A stretch of DNA of 32,480 nt from Betaproteobacteria bacterium. GTDB taxonomy: Bacteria; Pseudomonadota; Gammaproteobacteria; Burkholderiales; WYBJ01. Within the stretch, counting starts at the first letter, position 1; each line of letters opens with the position of its first letter. The notes under the pieces were generated by a model. That model ran no database searches. It saw nothing but the letters and a program-made list of their open reading frames with translations, and had not been told where the DNA came from. The position numbers and the translations under genes were made by a program. The DNA lies in assembly GCA_009377585.1 (NCBI GenBank), contig WHTS01000018.1:45363-77842 (forward strand), written 5' to 3'. Shown piece by piece: positions 27,601 through 31,593 of this stretch.

Positions 27601-28899
27601 CTGGTGCTCGACGCCGATCGCCTCGGCTTCACCTTCATCCGCAGCGCTGACGTGCTCGCTGCGGATACGTACACCCTGGACATTGCCGGCGGAGCGGCGG
27701 GCGTGCTCGCAATCGGCGCCGAACTGCTCGACGGGGATGCGGACGGCATTGCCGGAGACGGCTATCGCGCAGTGTTCCAGGTCGGCCCGCATGCTGGACC
27801 GCTCGTCGGCATCGCCGATCTGATGCGCGGTCCGGGCCAGCCGGCGGACGTACCCGCGACAAGCCACGGCATCGCCGTGCGCCTGCGCGATGGCGGCAAT
27901 GTGCAGTCGATCGGCTTCGACCTGCGCTACGACTCCGGCCTGTTCGAAATTGGCAGCGTCGAGCGCGCCGCGAATCTGCCTGCCACGGCAGTCTTGAGCG
28001 TCACGCCGGCGGGCGCGGGACACATTCGCATCGAGCTCGACGGTCTCGGCGGCGAGGGCGCCAGCGCGTCCGACATCGTGCGGCTGATCGGCCGGGTGCC
28101 GCAGGACGCCTCTTACGGCACCGCGCATATTCTCGACATCGCGGGCGTCACGATCGACGGTGTAGCGGTGGCACATGCCGATGACGACGGCGTGCACGTG
28201 GTGGGGTATCTGGGGGATGCGGACCGCGATGGCGCGTACTCTTCGCTCGACGTGGAGCAGCTCATGCGCGTGATCGTGCGTCGCGACCCGGCCTTCGCCG
28301 CATGGCACGCCATCGATCCGGTGATCGTGGGCGACATCAACAGCAGTGGGTCGCTGACCGCGCTGGACGCCACCCGGCTGCAGCAGGAGGTCAACTACCT
28401 AACGGGGCATTTGGCCACCGATCGGCCGGAGATCCCGCCGTTGCCTGCAGTCCCGCGGGCCGGCACCGGCCTGGCAATGGCATTGGTCGGAACGCCGAGC
28501 TCCGCACCGGATACCATGCGGGCCGCCGCGGCGGGGGTCGAAGCGCCAGTGGCGAGCGAGCCGGTTGCGATACAAGCACAATCGATCGAAGCGCATCCAC
28601 GGCGGTTGCCGCTGGAACCGCAACTGCAGCAACCGGATGTTCCCGATCCGATACGGGTCGACTGGCCGAATCGAGGCGAAGCCGACCGCACCGATGCCGT
28701 GCGATCACTGCAGGCGGCATTTGCGCGGACCAGCCCTGCGCTTGCAGTCTCACCCCACGCTCAAGCACCTTGGGTCAAGGGCTTCATCATGGGCGCGGAG
28801 AAGGCGATCGGCAGCAGCAATCCCAATCACGCCTTGCAAGTGCTGCTGCCCGTCGCGCCCCAATCCGCCATTGCCTTGACCGCAGGCAACACGGGCTAG
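12679..28899 (+). CDS. Giant multi-domain extracellular protein with propellers, cohesin-like and dockerin-like modules
   Basis: One uninterrupted 5,406-residue protein. Domain order: LEPR-XLL-like motif (37-49); DUF7948-like (73-279); seven-blade SBBP propeller (280-753); PKD plus Asp-box propeller (755-1284); a second such pair (1285-1820); linker; two PKD (around 1960 and 2088); beta domain (2155-2252); second DUF7948/SBBP block (2266-2927); PKD (2966); beta domain (3027-3180); PKD (3230); FG-GAP/VCBS region (3300-4025); six cadherin-like Ig domains (4032-4594); Big_9-like (4596-4690); cohesin-like/dockerin-like, Big_5-like, cohesin-like/dockerin-like (4693-5257); low-complexity tail. There is no classical signal peptide, RTX repeat, LPXTG or PEP-CTERM tail, so the export route is unknown. 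The start has an ideal ribosome-binding site (AGGAGGTGA). The stop is shared with trmL through CTAG. Likely a secreted adhesin or matrix protein, but its ligand and function are unknown. No enzyme activity is evident. Confidence 0.9.
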   Translation: MPGGSLLQRMIAQLYRPGAIAAFGRHPKQASKHHPMRFESLEARLLLSAGEVLAVPPSHLREEVASLGLAGVFEQNVGQADDEVNFIARGFGYELALTSHEVIIDFDARAANASPANDALPDLAPLRIQWLDAQAPRSVGGADPQKAVVNYLDTADPQRSVVGVPIFGEVHYEDVYDGIDLRFYERDGFMEFDWIVEAGADPNDIRLGYDGASDLSLDASRQLLIATSRGALVQRAPVLFQTIDGERVAVEGAYRIDSEGVVSLEVGHYDLARPLVIDPVLDFQLLVDGNDLDSIAGVVTDATGAIYVTGSTNSLDFPVTPGAFQEVFAPPSRTNDAAFVTKIDPDGTIVWSTYIGRANTDPDRIVQLEGVDLALDAEGNVYIAGSQFDETLFASEFNGNDNIWIAKLDSTGAFLHYDAVIPGKGSDFGAGPHADDIATSITVDADGRAYVSGFTSSTDLPVTVDAADDTLGEGGDPDQFDAFLAILAPNGEVSQLTYLGGSQNDFAWGIELDELGNVVIGGSTASPDFFVTPGAVRQANVSQDGQIRADGFVSIFDPIQRRYAYSTLLGGGLDDFVNAIDVSGGDVYLAGTTSSGDFPIVGEGLTTPVGGDESAFVARLSPKLSEPESTALVFATILGGSDPDAASAITVDASGQIHLGGRTLSRDFPLVDPHKSQIGETATGPQWDGFVARLSADGAHLIFSTYVGNEDGNLEDLITGIAADPSGRTIVAGSSVVNFLGQTEHSFIAAFGVRSVVIGRSFDISVGVPFTGVVATFDVVNPLLEAEHYEATIDWGDGTTSPGELIKRTGFGTFGSDAFEVIGTHTYSELGAYPIVVRVAGLQSDGPVSNINVSQFPGSQSEPLVARDVRFPLASSQPLFLTALDESLLVGEDVAGLFTAQSRDGGRTWSPRIIADGSDGLPNARSIGASAFGTIGGIILAYAGADGNSVVATVSRDGGQTFGDATELFSAGTGAPSGAAIGSIAVAAPPVVGPVSFWVAFNDLDQNVVHAIAVRETFGGLEVIEDHTIHVVADGHIPGPVSIAIGPDGHVALFWQESTGPGAASGSVYVATHDGVGFHTFSAPIRLGTTRFPVPELLGPAFQLTWDVGGESPHRGRLYAAGYDIGEIPGDPPVNRGLDVFVLYSDDHGATWSSPVVVNDDETSAAQFLPSVAIDPLSGQVAVGWYDARESEGDEETRYYVAVSTDGAQTFGANVAVSSALSDANNPDLTDIGFALGRGRLSSLAFNAGVLTPVWADNGLSVIGRSDPPHYEILTAVIGVASVSVAPVQIRPNGIDVILDESFSGQVATFTHNDPTRTPDEFEALVSWGDDPAVLTGGEITQPDGPGTPFVVTGTHSYERTGAFPLQVAIRDLTNDVLATPSSNVTARPGSQTQGSIAIDPTNPDRVVAVGADADGVVVSVSGDGGATWSSRLLDATQLPPGFSADGLFDPVIAFDRFGNLYMAVVDIVENATLLLASADGGALFDHFLGIAPPALGNPPVLATGPGTGGFGDTVWFGVELLLVSEEQTNSMLFEVVHVPVFGRGLFGDSSTVQLVEPAAVDVPGTFQLGDIEVGPYGEVVLSYLTPGFSDGGVTAVMSMVDPDGLGPAPFEAALIGTTGTGGFQLIPPQDALGISARPRLAWDRAGDSSHFYRLYAVFTTTPIGAASHATTPAISWSDDGGRTWELEPALLDTAYPDRFGFYPDVAVDQASGAVAAGWYGFSEADGMESTRYHVSTFRDVDILESAAVTVSPGLTTASTPSQDELARFTQYGRFSSLALAGGVVQPIWSDGSNRLGGEGDAPRFELASARLGVARVTPEPLTFLPIEQEVVEGKVQRIEFARFIDPQPGPLELYHAEILLTVGVETQTIVGLVLQESNGVYSIAADAAPPLKGDYDYVVLINTPSGKDVTSGTLHIEDALVILIGLSERVIQNEPFSASVAKMFDANIFSNASQFSAAIDWGDGTQSAGAFLQAVFEGDVQRYTIIGDHVYTEERPYEISIVVTENDGTMFTASGVITSRDPGLTPSGKSFGGALQGVSIGEAILGIFSTASPDPSPLFDISPLQTGLAATGIPVLDTDVDAYSAQIDWGDGTPAESGSVTVDALAGTVTVSGDHTYAVGGTFEAIIVLRDDSGGEFLTTAVFEVAGLANDEVLVETTGVVLNSATGAWVGELRVRNASALPLSGPLHVRVTNLPDGVTLTNAQGSTAEGDPFLYANVANIAPGELSAPLELVFSNPGAIALDYSVDVFAGGMAIDGGAIGGAGLASLAFESNRGQSDESVDFVARGSGYAIFLTGAGAVVALQGVDESQDSAAVRMQWVDGNNDPTVVGIDAQTGVSNYLIGDDLDAWITDVPNYARVEYRDVYEGIDLAYYGRDGALEYDWIVDPGADYGAIRMGYSGIDGLRIDASGDLILSVGDTELVQKAPYAYQRIGDVIHVVDSTFVLLDDATVGFAVGAYDPALQLIIDPVLAYSTFFGGSAHDTAQAVATDAAGNTYVAGRSASADFPLEQAFDPENALAGIFGRMDAVVVKLGADGLPIYSTYLGGRLGDEAYGLDVDAVGNVYVVGTTSAEDFPTTAGAYQEERRGTAAQGFVVGLAAGGDELLFATLDGVFGQSRVLRDVKLGADGNLYVTGITSTLGRPDGGFIAVYSGDGSARIAVRPIGGLGDTRPTSLDVDDSGAVFVAGSTEASNLATPGALQSEPRATDAFIARFDNLLADQVFATYYGGSRRDVAMDIARDRDGNLVIVGQTESADFPTHDPWQAGRLGEMDAFVLRLAPDGSAVLDATYFGGTDDDLARAVAVDANNRVVFAGQTASADFPLMRPLQSTFRGGPLGTTGPLVQDAFVAVLDLDSNDVVFSTFLGGTHADHIAAVAVGEDGMLHLAGQTRAADLRLVNAPQSGYGGNSRLFSYGDMMIVRIDPAADALPSLNAVAVNAIEGIAFDGPVAIFSDRDDDTAGDYQAVIDWGDGAVSDGTVVGADGSFTVLGQHLYERYGAYPLRVTLTDKNGTSVTASGQAVSAASGVLRYAIDVDTASLAGIEGAIRLQFNPGRGTGLAATATIAGFSGGVLLGAESLEGDVAGNLAAGLTFDNSTTLNQYTEGIRFGDTLSFTLELTGPALDPASFSLLGSSFALQLLGSDGATALLSDDTSGAVMRVDLAPAGSAQLVNLAAADTLRFGLLARANVADAPIAAQEVPIAVTEDATFTARIATFTDSNPFGSIDEFSARIDWGDGTQSQGVITETAPGAYAVAGTHRYQEAGQYALITTVTSSGGQIAVTSPGATSALAGLQAARVVVPAAAAGDLDNDGILDLVTTRVASLGRGDGSFEAPIAHGALFTEGVAVADFDGDGNLDIVGHERRASGGVLTVLLGNGDGSFSILGERATPNPQSWLLLTDDLDRDGNADLVIAAPSGYNAIPILFGNGDGSFGTTGTLTDYLMLPTPLQANVPELADVDGDGRNDLVVRGVVFGDTLVFLNQGDRTFQALPALTGFRGLAGDVSGDGIVDLVSDDGRLRIGNGDGSFGDAAPLITSSGESITSVTALADLNGDGALDLLGTATISLPQVASYSAVRTALNDGSGGFDPLTASAVYSSSLFTASTGQMRFPLLGDFNADGRVDLIDRSQVLLGLGDGTFAAARVHAAGAPGGGAQPRIVDVTSADLNLDGIADLIALNESVNDPAGLIVFLGTANGEFEPARRFDYGMVVGGNGTFNVTTADLNADGAPDVLVGFSGTSASGGLGRLSVLFGQKDGAGKATGDLGAPAVYNLSGEVRVYAVGQFNADNLPDVLIARGVANVLLRNDPSQPGRLLVPTGSIGITGSSFIHAVGDINNDGALDLVAPGGAARIHVHLGRLGTDGLPNGQFISSPVVTQLDLNALASALGDLNGDGTLDLVTMHELTSGNDLIGVRFGVGDGTFGAGVDYPVAVDAFDFSGFDDLLLQDIDGDGRLDVVAERANPDLVTVLANRGGGVFGPAITYANGAADGTGFALAVDDFNGDGANDIATANGSLNTFSVLFNASVLTGATVQETNDAPAFTTTPPNRAIAGEVYEHLLRLDDSDEDDAPEDLTLSAPTLPAWLQMIDHGDGTATLSGTPALADLGEHAVELRVTDPQGAETVLAFVITVVEGNAAPAFASSPLLAVDERAPYRYEIALTDSDTGDTPVVVAELLPSWLTLAQDASGNFVLAGEPGSGDIGVHAVTLRAIDLAGASVIQSFDITVGNVNDAPGITSAAVVEAEENQPYVYVVTAIDPDAADTLTFALTQRPRGMSIDGVSGRIDWTPDDAQVGAQRVVVRVTDAAGLFAEQNFLVAVTNVNDPPLFDSSPVTDAQSGRIYVYQPTVSDPDAFDEALLSLVEGPAGMSLDLDTGVLGWTPTRAQLGEHSIVLRAEDAAGAVAMQVFTLTVTLGNAAPAIVSQPPLLIDEQVDYLYTIEAIDEDPEDTAFTYALTLGPAGMQVDADSGAVTWQPQAGDVGVHAVSVRVVDAQGAFSEQNYLLTVENVNEGPQFASTPPGTAVVGDLYVYAAAATDPDSGDPLTFSLQDAPDDVVLLPSQGLLLWRPGSAQAGMQSITLRVADASGLSDEQTFTVEVTVAAQNLPPVAQDDSYALPANEPFVASAPGVLANDTDANGDPLTLRVLELPEHGELMLDASGGFRYVPVAGFSGEDRFVYVVNDGTADSAAATVLLDVQPVQIPIDVQLQILDFMRGPGQPVDVPAALAGGLPVTLVAEEAVQQLRLEVRYDPALLTITGAALASGLPEAANLQVDLGAPGLAVIDFESSVALPAGSIDLLRLEAEVPLGAQYAARHVFEVAPVMVNDVPTSAEPAAVLHLVGYLGDVDGDETYTSADVTGIQQMVVGLIGAFDFWTGVDPRLVADVDANGFITSRDATRVNQELAGIDRPELPPIPERDVQPVAAPAEPPESFRVAALTPGASGVHVRFNRALDPDSVAIYGDATVTADVSLWGTATGSVRGSLVLDADRLGFTFIRSADVLAADTYTLDIAGGAAGVLAIGAELLDGDADGIAGDGYRAVFQVGPHAGPLVGIADLMRGPGQPADVPATSHGIAVRLRDGGNVQSIGFDLRYDSGLFEIGSVERAANLPATAVLSVTPAGAGHIRIELDGLGGEGASASDIVRLIGRVPQDASYGTAHILDIAGVTIDGVAVAHADDDGVHVVGYLGDADRDGAYSSLDVEQLMRVIVRRDPAFAAWHAIDPVIVGDINSSGSLTALDATRLQQEVNYLTGHLATDRPEIPPLPAVPRAGTGLAMALVGTPSSAPDTMRAAAAGVEAPVASEPVAIQAQSIEAHPRRLPLEPQLQQPDVPDPIRVDWPNRGEADRTDAVRSLQAAFARTSPALAVSPHAQAPWVKGFIMGAEKAIGSSNPNHALQVLLPVAPQSAIALTAGNTG
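12787..12825 (+). other. LEPR-XLL-like N-terminal motif of the giant protein
   Basis: Residues 37-49 read RFESLEARLLLSA, differing from the LEPR-XLL consensus (LEPRLLLSA) by alanine for proline. In family databases this motif marks the N-termini of very large exported proteins, especially in planctomycetes and proteobacteria. It sits 36 residues into the protein, behind a basic stretch with no clear signal peptide, and may mark targeting or processing. Confidence 0.75.
12895..14937 (+). other. First DUF7948-like domain and seven-blade SBBP propeller
   Basis: Residues 73-279 start FEQNVGQADDEVNFIARGFGY and end LVIDP, the DUF7948-like pattern that precedes SBBP repeats. Seven blades follow, each with the SBBP core D..G..Y..G.T.S.DFP; examples are GAIYVTGSTNSLDFP, GRAYVSGFTSSTDLP and GDVYLAGTTSSGDFP. 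Seven blades are what a closed seven-bladed propeller needs. Confidence 0.8.
14938..18132 (+). other. Two tandem blocks of PKD domain plus Asp-box (sialidase-like) propeller
   Basis: Block 1 has a PKD domain with IDWGDGT at 793 and Asp boxes SRDGGRTW (902), SRDGGQTF (955), SDDHGATW (1145) and STDGAQTF (1204). Block 2 has a PKD domain with SWGDD at 1327 and Asp boxes SGDGGATW (1422) and SDDGGRTW (1678). Both propellers end in a matching GR(L/F)SSLA...P(V/I)W(A/S)D segment, so the pair arose by duplication. I see no FRIP motif or sialidase catalytic set, so a binding rather than an enzymatic role is more likely. Confidence 0.7.
19474..21460 (+). other. Second DUF7948-like domain and seven-blade SBBP propeller
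   Basis: Residues 2266-2470 repeat the N-terminal domain (FESNRGQSDESVDFVARGSGY ... LIIDP) and share the segment VY(D/E)GIDL..Y.RDG..E(F/Y)DWIV with it. Seven SBBP blades follow, for example GNTYVAGRSASADFP, GNVYVVGTTSAEDFP and NRVVFAGQTASADFP. The two copies have diverged considerably, so the duplication is old. Confidence 0.8.
22576..24754 (+). other. FG-GAP/VCBS region with 14 calcium-binding motifs
   Basis: Residues 3300-4025 contain 14 D-x-[DN]-x-D-G-x-x-D-type loops, including DLDNDGILDLV, DFDGDGNLDIV, DVDGDGRNDLV, DLNGDGALDLL, DINNDGALDLV and DIDGDGRLDVV. They are spaced about 45-65 residues apart, mostly with GDGSF-type turns between them. Integrin-alpha-like propellers use seven FG-GAP blades, so 14 motifs would fit two propellers back to back. 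One motif (QFNADNLPDVL) is degenerate. Confidence 0.75.
24772..26752 (+). other. Six cadherin-like Ig domains followed by a Big_9-like domain
   Basis: Six domains of about 90-95 residues each start with N-[DAE]-x-P-x-[FI] (NDAPAF, NAAPAF, NDAPGI, NDPPLF, NAAPAI, NEGPQF). Most contain a W near position 60 and a GxHxVxLRVxD-type strand, the dystroglycan-type cadherin/He_PIG pattern. The seventh, NLPPVAQDDSY...LANDTDANGDPLT...FVYVVNDG, is the tandem-95/Big_9 type. They probably form a calcium-stiffened stalk. Confidence 0.78.
26755..27405 (+). other. First cohesin-like plus dockerin-like module
   Basis: Residues 4693-4834 begin with ILDFMRGPGQPVDVPA and have LRLEVRYDPALLTITGA, a cohesin-like beta sandwich. 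Residues 4835-4905 carry two EF-hand-like loops, DVDGDETYTSADV and DVDANGFITSRDA, separated by about 30 residues as in type I dockerins. Having both partners adjacent in one chain is unlike a classical cellulosome. Confidence 0.7.
27805..28450 (+). other. Second cohesin-like plus dockerin-like module
   Basis: Residues 5043-5176 begin with IADLMRGPGQPADVPA, repeating the opening of the first module, and contain FDLRYDSGLFEIGSV. Residues 5177-5257 contain DADRDGAYSSLDV and DINSSGSLTALDA loops, followed by RPEIPPLP, as in the first copy (RPELPPIP). A Big_5/SbsA-like domain at about 4921-5039 (SGVHVRFNRALDP) separates the modules. A 150-residue low-complexity tail follows. Confidence 0.7.
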
Positions 28900-29372
28900 C
28901 CGGCAATGGCGCCGGCGCCCTCGAATCCGCATTGCCGCCACGCCTCGTAGACGACCGCGGCAACTGCGTTGGCGAGGTTGAGACTGCGGTTCGAAGGCGC
29001 CATCGGCAGCCGGATGATGTGCTCGCCGGGGAACGTCTCCAGCACGGCTTCGGGCAGCCCGCGGGTTTCGGGACCGAACACGAACACGTCGCCCGGTTGG
29101 TACGTGGGGCCGCTGTACAAGCGCGTGCCGCGAGTCGACACGGCGAACCGGCGGCGGCCTGGCAGCATGCGCTCACAATCGGCAAGACTCGCGTGGATGA
29201 GTGTTCTCGCCTTGTCCTCGTAGTCGAGACCGGCGCGGCGCAGGCGCCTGTCGCTGAGGACGAAACCGAGCGGCTCGATCAGGTGCAGCCGCGCGCCGGT
29301 ATTGGCGGCGAGCCGCATGATGTTGCCGGTGTTGGGCGGGATCTCGGGTTCGTACAGGACGATCTCGAACAT
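28896..29372 (-). CDS. trmL: tRNA (cytidine(34)-2'-O)-methyltransferase
   Basis: A 158-residue SPOUT-class enzyme that methylates the 2'-OH of the wobble nucleotide of tRNA-Leu isoacceptors using S-adenosylmethionine. The three SPOUT motifs are visible: IPPNTGNIMRLAANTG at 11-26, VFGPETRGLP at 98-107, and IRLPMAPSNRSLNLANAVA at 120-138, which forms the trefoil knot. Length is typical of TrmL (about 157). The ATG at 29372 begins the expected MFEIVLYEPEIPPN; a longer in-frame reading adds about 80 Arg/Ser-rich residues from non-coding sequence. It converges on the giant gene, and the two TAG stops share CTAG at 28896-28899. It lies 130 bp downstream of the peroxiredoxin gene, with a hairpin between. 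Confidence 0.94.
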   Translation of the reverse strand: MFEIVLYEPEIPPNTGNIMRLAANTGARLHLIEPLGFVLSDRRLRRAGLDYEDKARTLIHASLADCERMLPGRRRFAVSTRGTRLYSGPTYQPGDVFVFGPETRGLPEAVLETFPGEHIIRLPMAPSNRSLNLANAVAAVVYEAWRQCGFEGAGAIAG

Positions 29373-29416
29373 GCGTCCGCCTGGGACCACCCCGTCCGCG
29401 ACATTGCCGCGTCCCG

Positions 29417-29437
29417 CCCCTCCTCGACGAGGAGGGG
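29417..29437. repeat. Perfect hairpin between peroxiredoxin and trmL
   Basis: CCCCTCCTCG at 29417-29426 and CGAGGAGGGG at 29428-29437 are perfect complements around a single base, realistically an 8-bp stem with a 5-base loop. No T-run follows on either strand. It resembles widespread GC-rich intergenic hairpins and could attenuate read-through or stabilise the upstream message. Confidence 0.5.
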
Positions 29438-29502
29438 AATGGTTCGTCGCCCGTGCGGAGGCCGGCGTTCGGCGCGAACTTGCGCCGCGCGCTGTGTGGT
29501 GC

Positions 29503-30165
29503 TTACTCGGTCGGTTGCGGAACGATGCGCAGGTACGGCTTCGGCGACTTCCACCCGCCGGGGAATTTTTCCTTCGCCTCGGCTTCCGCAACCGTCGGCA
29601 GGATGATGACGTCATCGCCCTTTTTCCAATCGCCCGGTGTCGCCACCTTGTGCTTGGCCGTCAGTTGCACCGAATCGAGGATGCGCAGGATTTCGTCGAA
29701 GTTGCGCCCCGAGCTCATCGGATAGGTGAGCATGAGCTTGATCTTCTTGTCCGGGCCGATCACGAACACCGAGCGCACGGTGAAGTTGTCCGCTGCGGTG
29801 CGCGACTTGGCGTCGCCGCTCGCGTTCGGATGGATCATGTCGTAGAGCTTCGCCACCTTCAGGTCGGTATCGCCGATCAACGGGAAAGTGACCGCCGCCC
29901 CCTGGGTTTCCTCGATGTCCTTGGTCCAGCGCTTGTGGTCATCCACCGAATCGACCGAGAGGCCGATCACCTTGCAGTTGCGCTTGGTGAACTCGGGCAT
30001 CAGGCGGGCGACGCATCCGAGCTCGGTGGTGCACACCGGGGTGAAGTCCTTCGGGTGCGAGAAAAGAACCGCCCAGCTGTTGCCGATCCATTCGTGAAAG
30101 CGGATCGGGCCTTGGGTCGTTTCGGCGCTGAAATCGGGCGCGTCGTCGCCAATATGCAGTGACAT
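29503..30165 (-). CDS. 1-Cys peroxiredoxin (Prx6 type)
   Basis: A 220-residue cytoplasmic peroxidase that reduces hydrogen peroxide and organic peroxides. The peroxidatic cysteine is C45 in the motif P38-x3-T42-x2-C45 (PKDFTPVCTTELG). The opening LHIGDDAPDFSAETTQGPIRFHEWIG and the long C-terminal domain (GDWKKGDDVIILPTV, FPGGWKSPKPYLR) are Prx6 features, and the length agrees. No resolving cysteine is seen in the usual two-Cys position, so an external thiol such as glutathione or thioredoxin is probably needed. The ATG is preceded by AGGAGG. No OxyR-type regulator lies nearby. It stands alone between trmL and the topoisomerase gene on the same strand. Confidence 0.93.
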   Translation of the reverse strand: MSLHIGDDAPDFSAETTQGPIRFHEWIGNSWAVLFSHPKDFTPVCTTELGCVARLMPEFTKRNCKVIGLSVDSVDDHKRWTKDIEETQGAAVTFPLIGDTDLKVAKLYDMIHPNASGDAKSRTAADNFTVRSVFVIGPDKKIKLMLTYPMSSGRNFDEILRILDSVQLTAKHKVATPGDWKKGDDVIILPTVAEAEAKEKFPGGWKSPKPYLRIVPQPTE

Positions 30166-30330
30166 GGTATTCGCCTCCTGTGCGGTTTGAAGAGAGCTGC
30201 GGGCTTTGAATGGCGGCCTGGCAGCGATCGGCTCGGGTGTGGATTCGGCCTGCGATAAGCCGGCGGCTGCGCTCTATGTGGCTTCGAGACCGCTTGGCCG
30301 CCGGCCGCGACTGCAGTTGCAGCGCAGTTC

Positions 30331-30359
30331 AATATAACAGAAGCATCCGGGCGCCAGCA
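30331..30359 (-). promoter_or_regulatory. Possible peroxiredoxin promoter
   Basis: On the minus strand, positions 30336-30331 read TATATT, preceded by TGT, giving a plausible AT-rich -10 in GC-rich DNA about 165 bp before the gene. The -35 region (about 30359-30354, TGCTGG) is poor. The surrounding 30166-30399 contains no gene. Confidence 0.3.
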
Positions 30360-30399
30360 GGACCAAATTCGCGTACGGACGCGCGCAAGCGCTGCGACG

Positions 30400-31593
30400 T
30401 CAGTTCGGCGCGGCAGGGGACCCCTGGCCGTTGGCTGCGCGCGGGCGGCGATTGGCGCGTGCCAGCAGCCGGAACAGCCGCTCGCTGGGGCCGCGGCGCA
30501 TGGCTGCCGACGCCGGTAGCTGGCCGGCCATGAAGGCATCGATGACTACCGGGTGCACGTAGGATTTGCGGCAGATGGCCGGCGTGTTGCCGAGCTTGCT
30601 TGCGATCTCTGCCAGGACGCGTTTGACCTCGGCTCTGGCCTGGGTTTTCGATGCTGCCGGGCAGCGCTCGAGGCCCTGCAAGGCGGCGCGGGTCGCGTAC
30701 CAGGTGCGAAAGTCCTTGGCGCTGAAGTCGTCGCCCGCGATTGCGCGCAGGTAGTCGTTCACGTCGGCCGAATCGATCGTGTGCAAGGCGCCGGTCTCGT
30801 CGGCGTATTGGAACAGCTCCTGCCCCGGCAGATCGAGCAGCCGCCGCACGACGCGGGCAAGCTTCGGTTCGGCGACCACCACCCGATGGGCAATGCCGCT
30901 CTTGCCGCGAAACTGGAACTGGATCTCGCTGCCATTCACGTCCACGTGTCGCGAGCGAAGGGTCGTCAGTCCGTATGAACCGTTCGCGCGCGCGTATTCT
31001 TCGTTGCCGATGCGAATCAAGGTGGAGTCGAGCAGGCGCACGATCAGTGCCAGCACTTTCTCGCGCGGCATGCCGGGGAGCGCGAGATCGGCGGCAACCC
31101 GGCGCCGAATAGCGGCAAGGGCTTTGCCGAACGCGCGCAGGCGGGCGAATTTGTTCGCGTCGCGCACGGCAACCCAGTCCTGGTGATAGATGTACTGCTT
31201 GCGCCCGCGCGCATCGCGTCCGGTTGCCTGCACGTGGCCGTTCTCCCGGGCGCAGATCCATACCTCGCGCCATGCGGGCGGAATCGCGAGCGTGCGGATG
31301 CGTGCGAGGGTATCCTTGTCCCTGATCGCGCGCGCGTCGGCGTCGAAATAGCTGTGCCCCTTGCCGCATGCGCGGCGGCCGATCCCCGGTTCCAGATCGC
31401 TCACGTAGCGCAGTCCCGCCACCCTCGCCGCGCGCGGCGGTGCGAGCTGCGTCGTGGGCACGCGCGGCGGGGGCGGCGCCCGCAAGATGCCCGGAACCGC
31501 GGCCGGGTCGTGCGCCAGCGCCATTCTCGCCCGGAGCAGTTGTTTTCTGCCGCGGCCGCTGTGGCCGGCCGTGCTCGTCGCGCTGGTTTGCAT
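30400..31593 (-). CDS. Type IB DNA topoisomerase (poxvirus-like)
   Basis: Relaxes supercoils by cutting one strand through a 3'-phosphotyrosine. The 397-residue protein has an N-terminal Arg/Pro-rich extension of about 55 residues, an N-terminal domain from about LRYVSDLEPGIGRR, and a catalytic domain with IRIGNEEYARANGSYGLTTL, RGKSGI (lysine), FRTWYATR (arginine) and the nucleophile Y345 in KSYVHPVVID. These match the arginine-lysine-arginine-tyrosine layout of vaccinia-type enzymes. I choose the ATG at 31593 because it has GGGGA just upstream; an in-frame ATG at 31632 is possible but lacks a ribosome-binding site. It is not in an evident operon. Length is within the range for bacterial members. 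Confidence 0.9.
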   Translation of the reverse strand: MQTSATSTAGHSGRGRKQLLRARMALAHDPAAVPGILRAPPPPRVPTTQLAPPRAARVAGLRYVSDLEPGIGRRACGKGHSYFDADARAIRDKDTLARIRTLAIPPAWREVWICARENGHVQATGRDARGRKQYIYHQDWVAVRDANKFARLRAFGKALAAIRRRVAADLALPGMPREKVLALIVRLLDSTLIRIGNEEYARANGSYGLTTLRSRHVDVNGSEIQFQFRGKSGIAHRVVVAEPKLARVVRRLLDLPGQELFQYADETGALHTIDSADVNDYLRAIAGDDFSAKDFRTWYATRAALQGLERCPAASKTQARAEVKRVLAEIASKLGNTPAICRKSYVHPVVIDAFMAGQLPASAAMRRGPSERLFRLLARANRRPRAANGQGSPAAPN

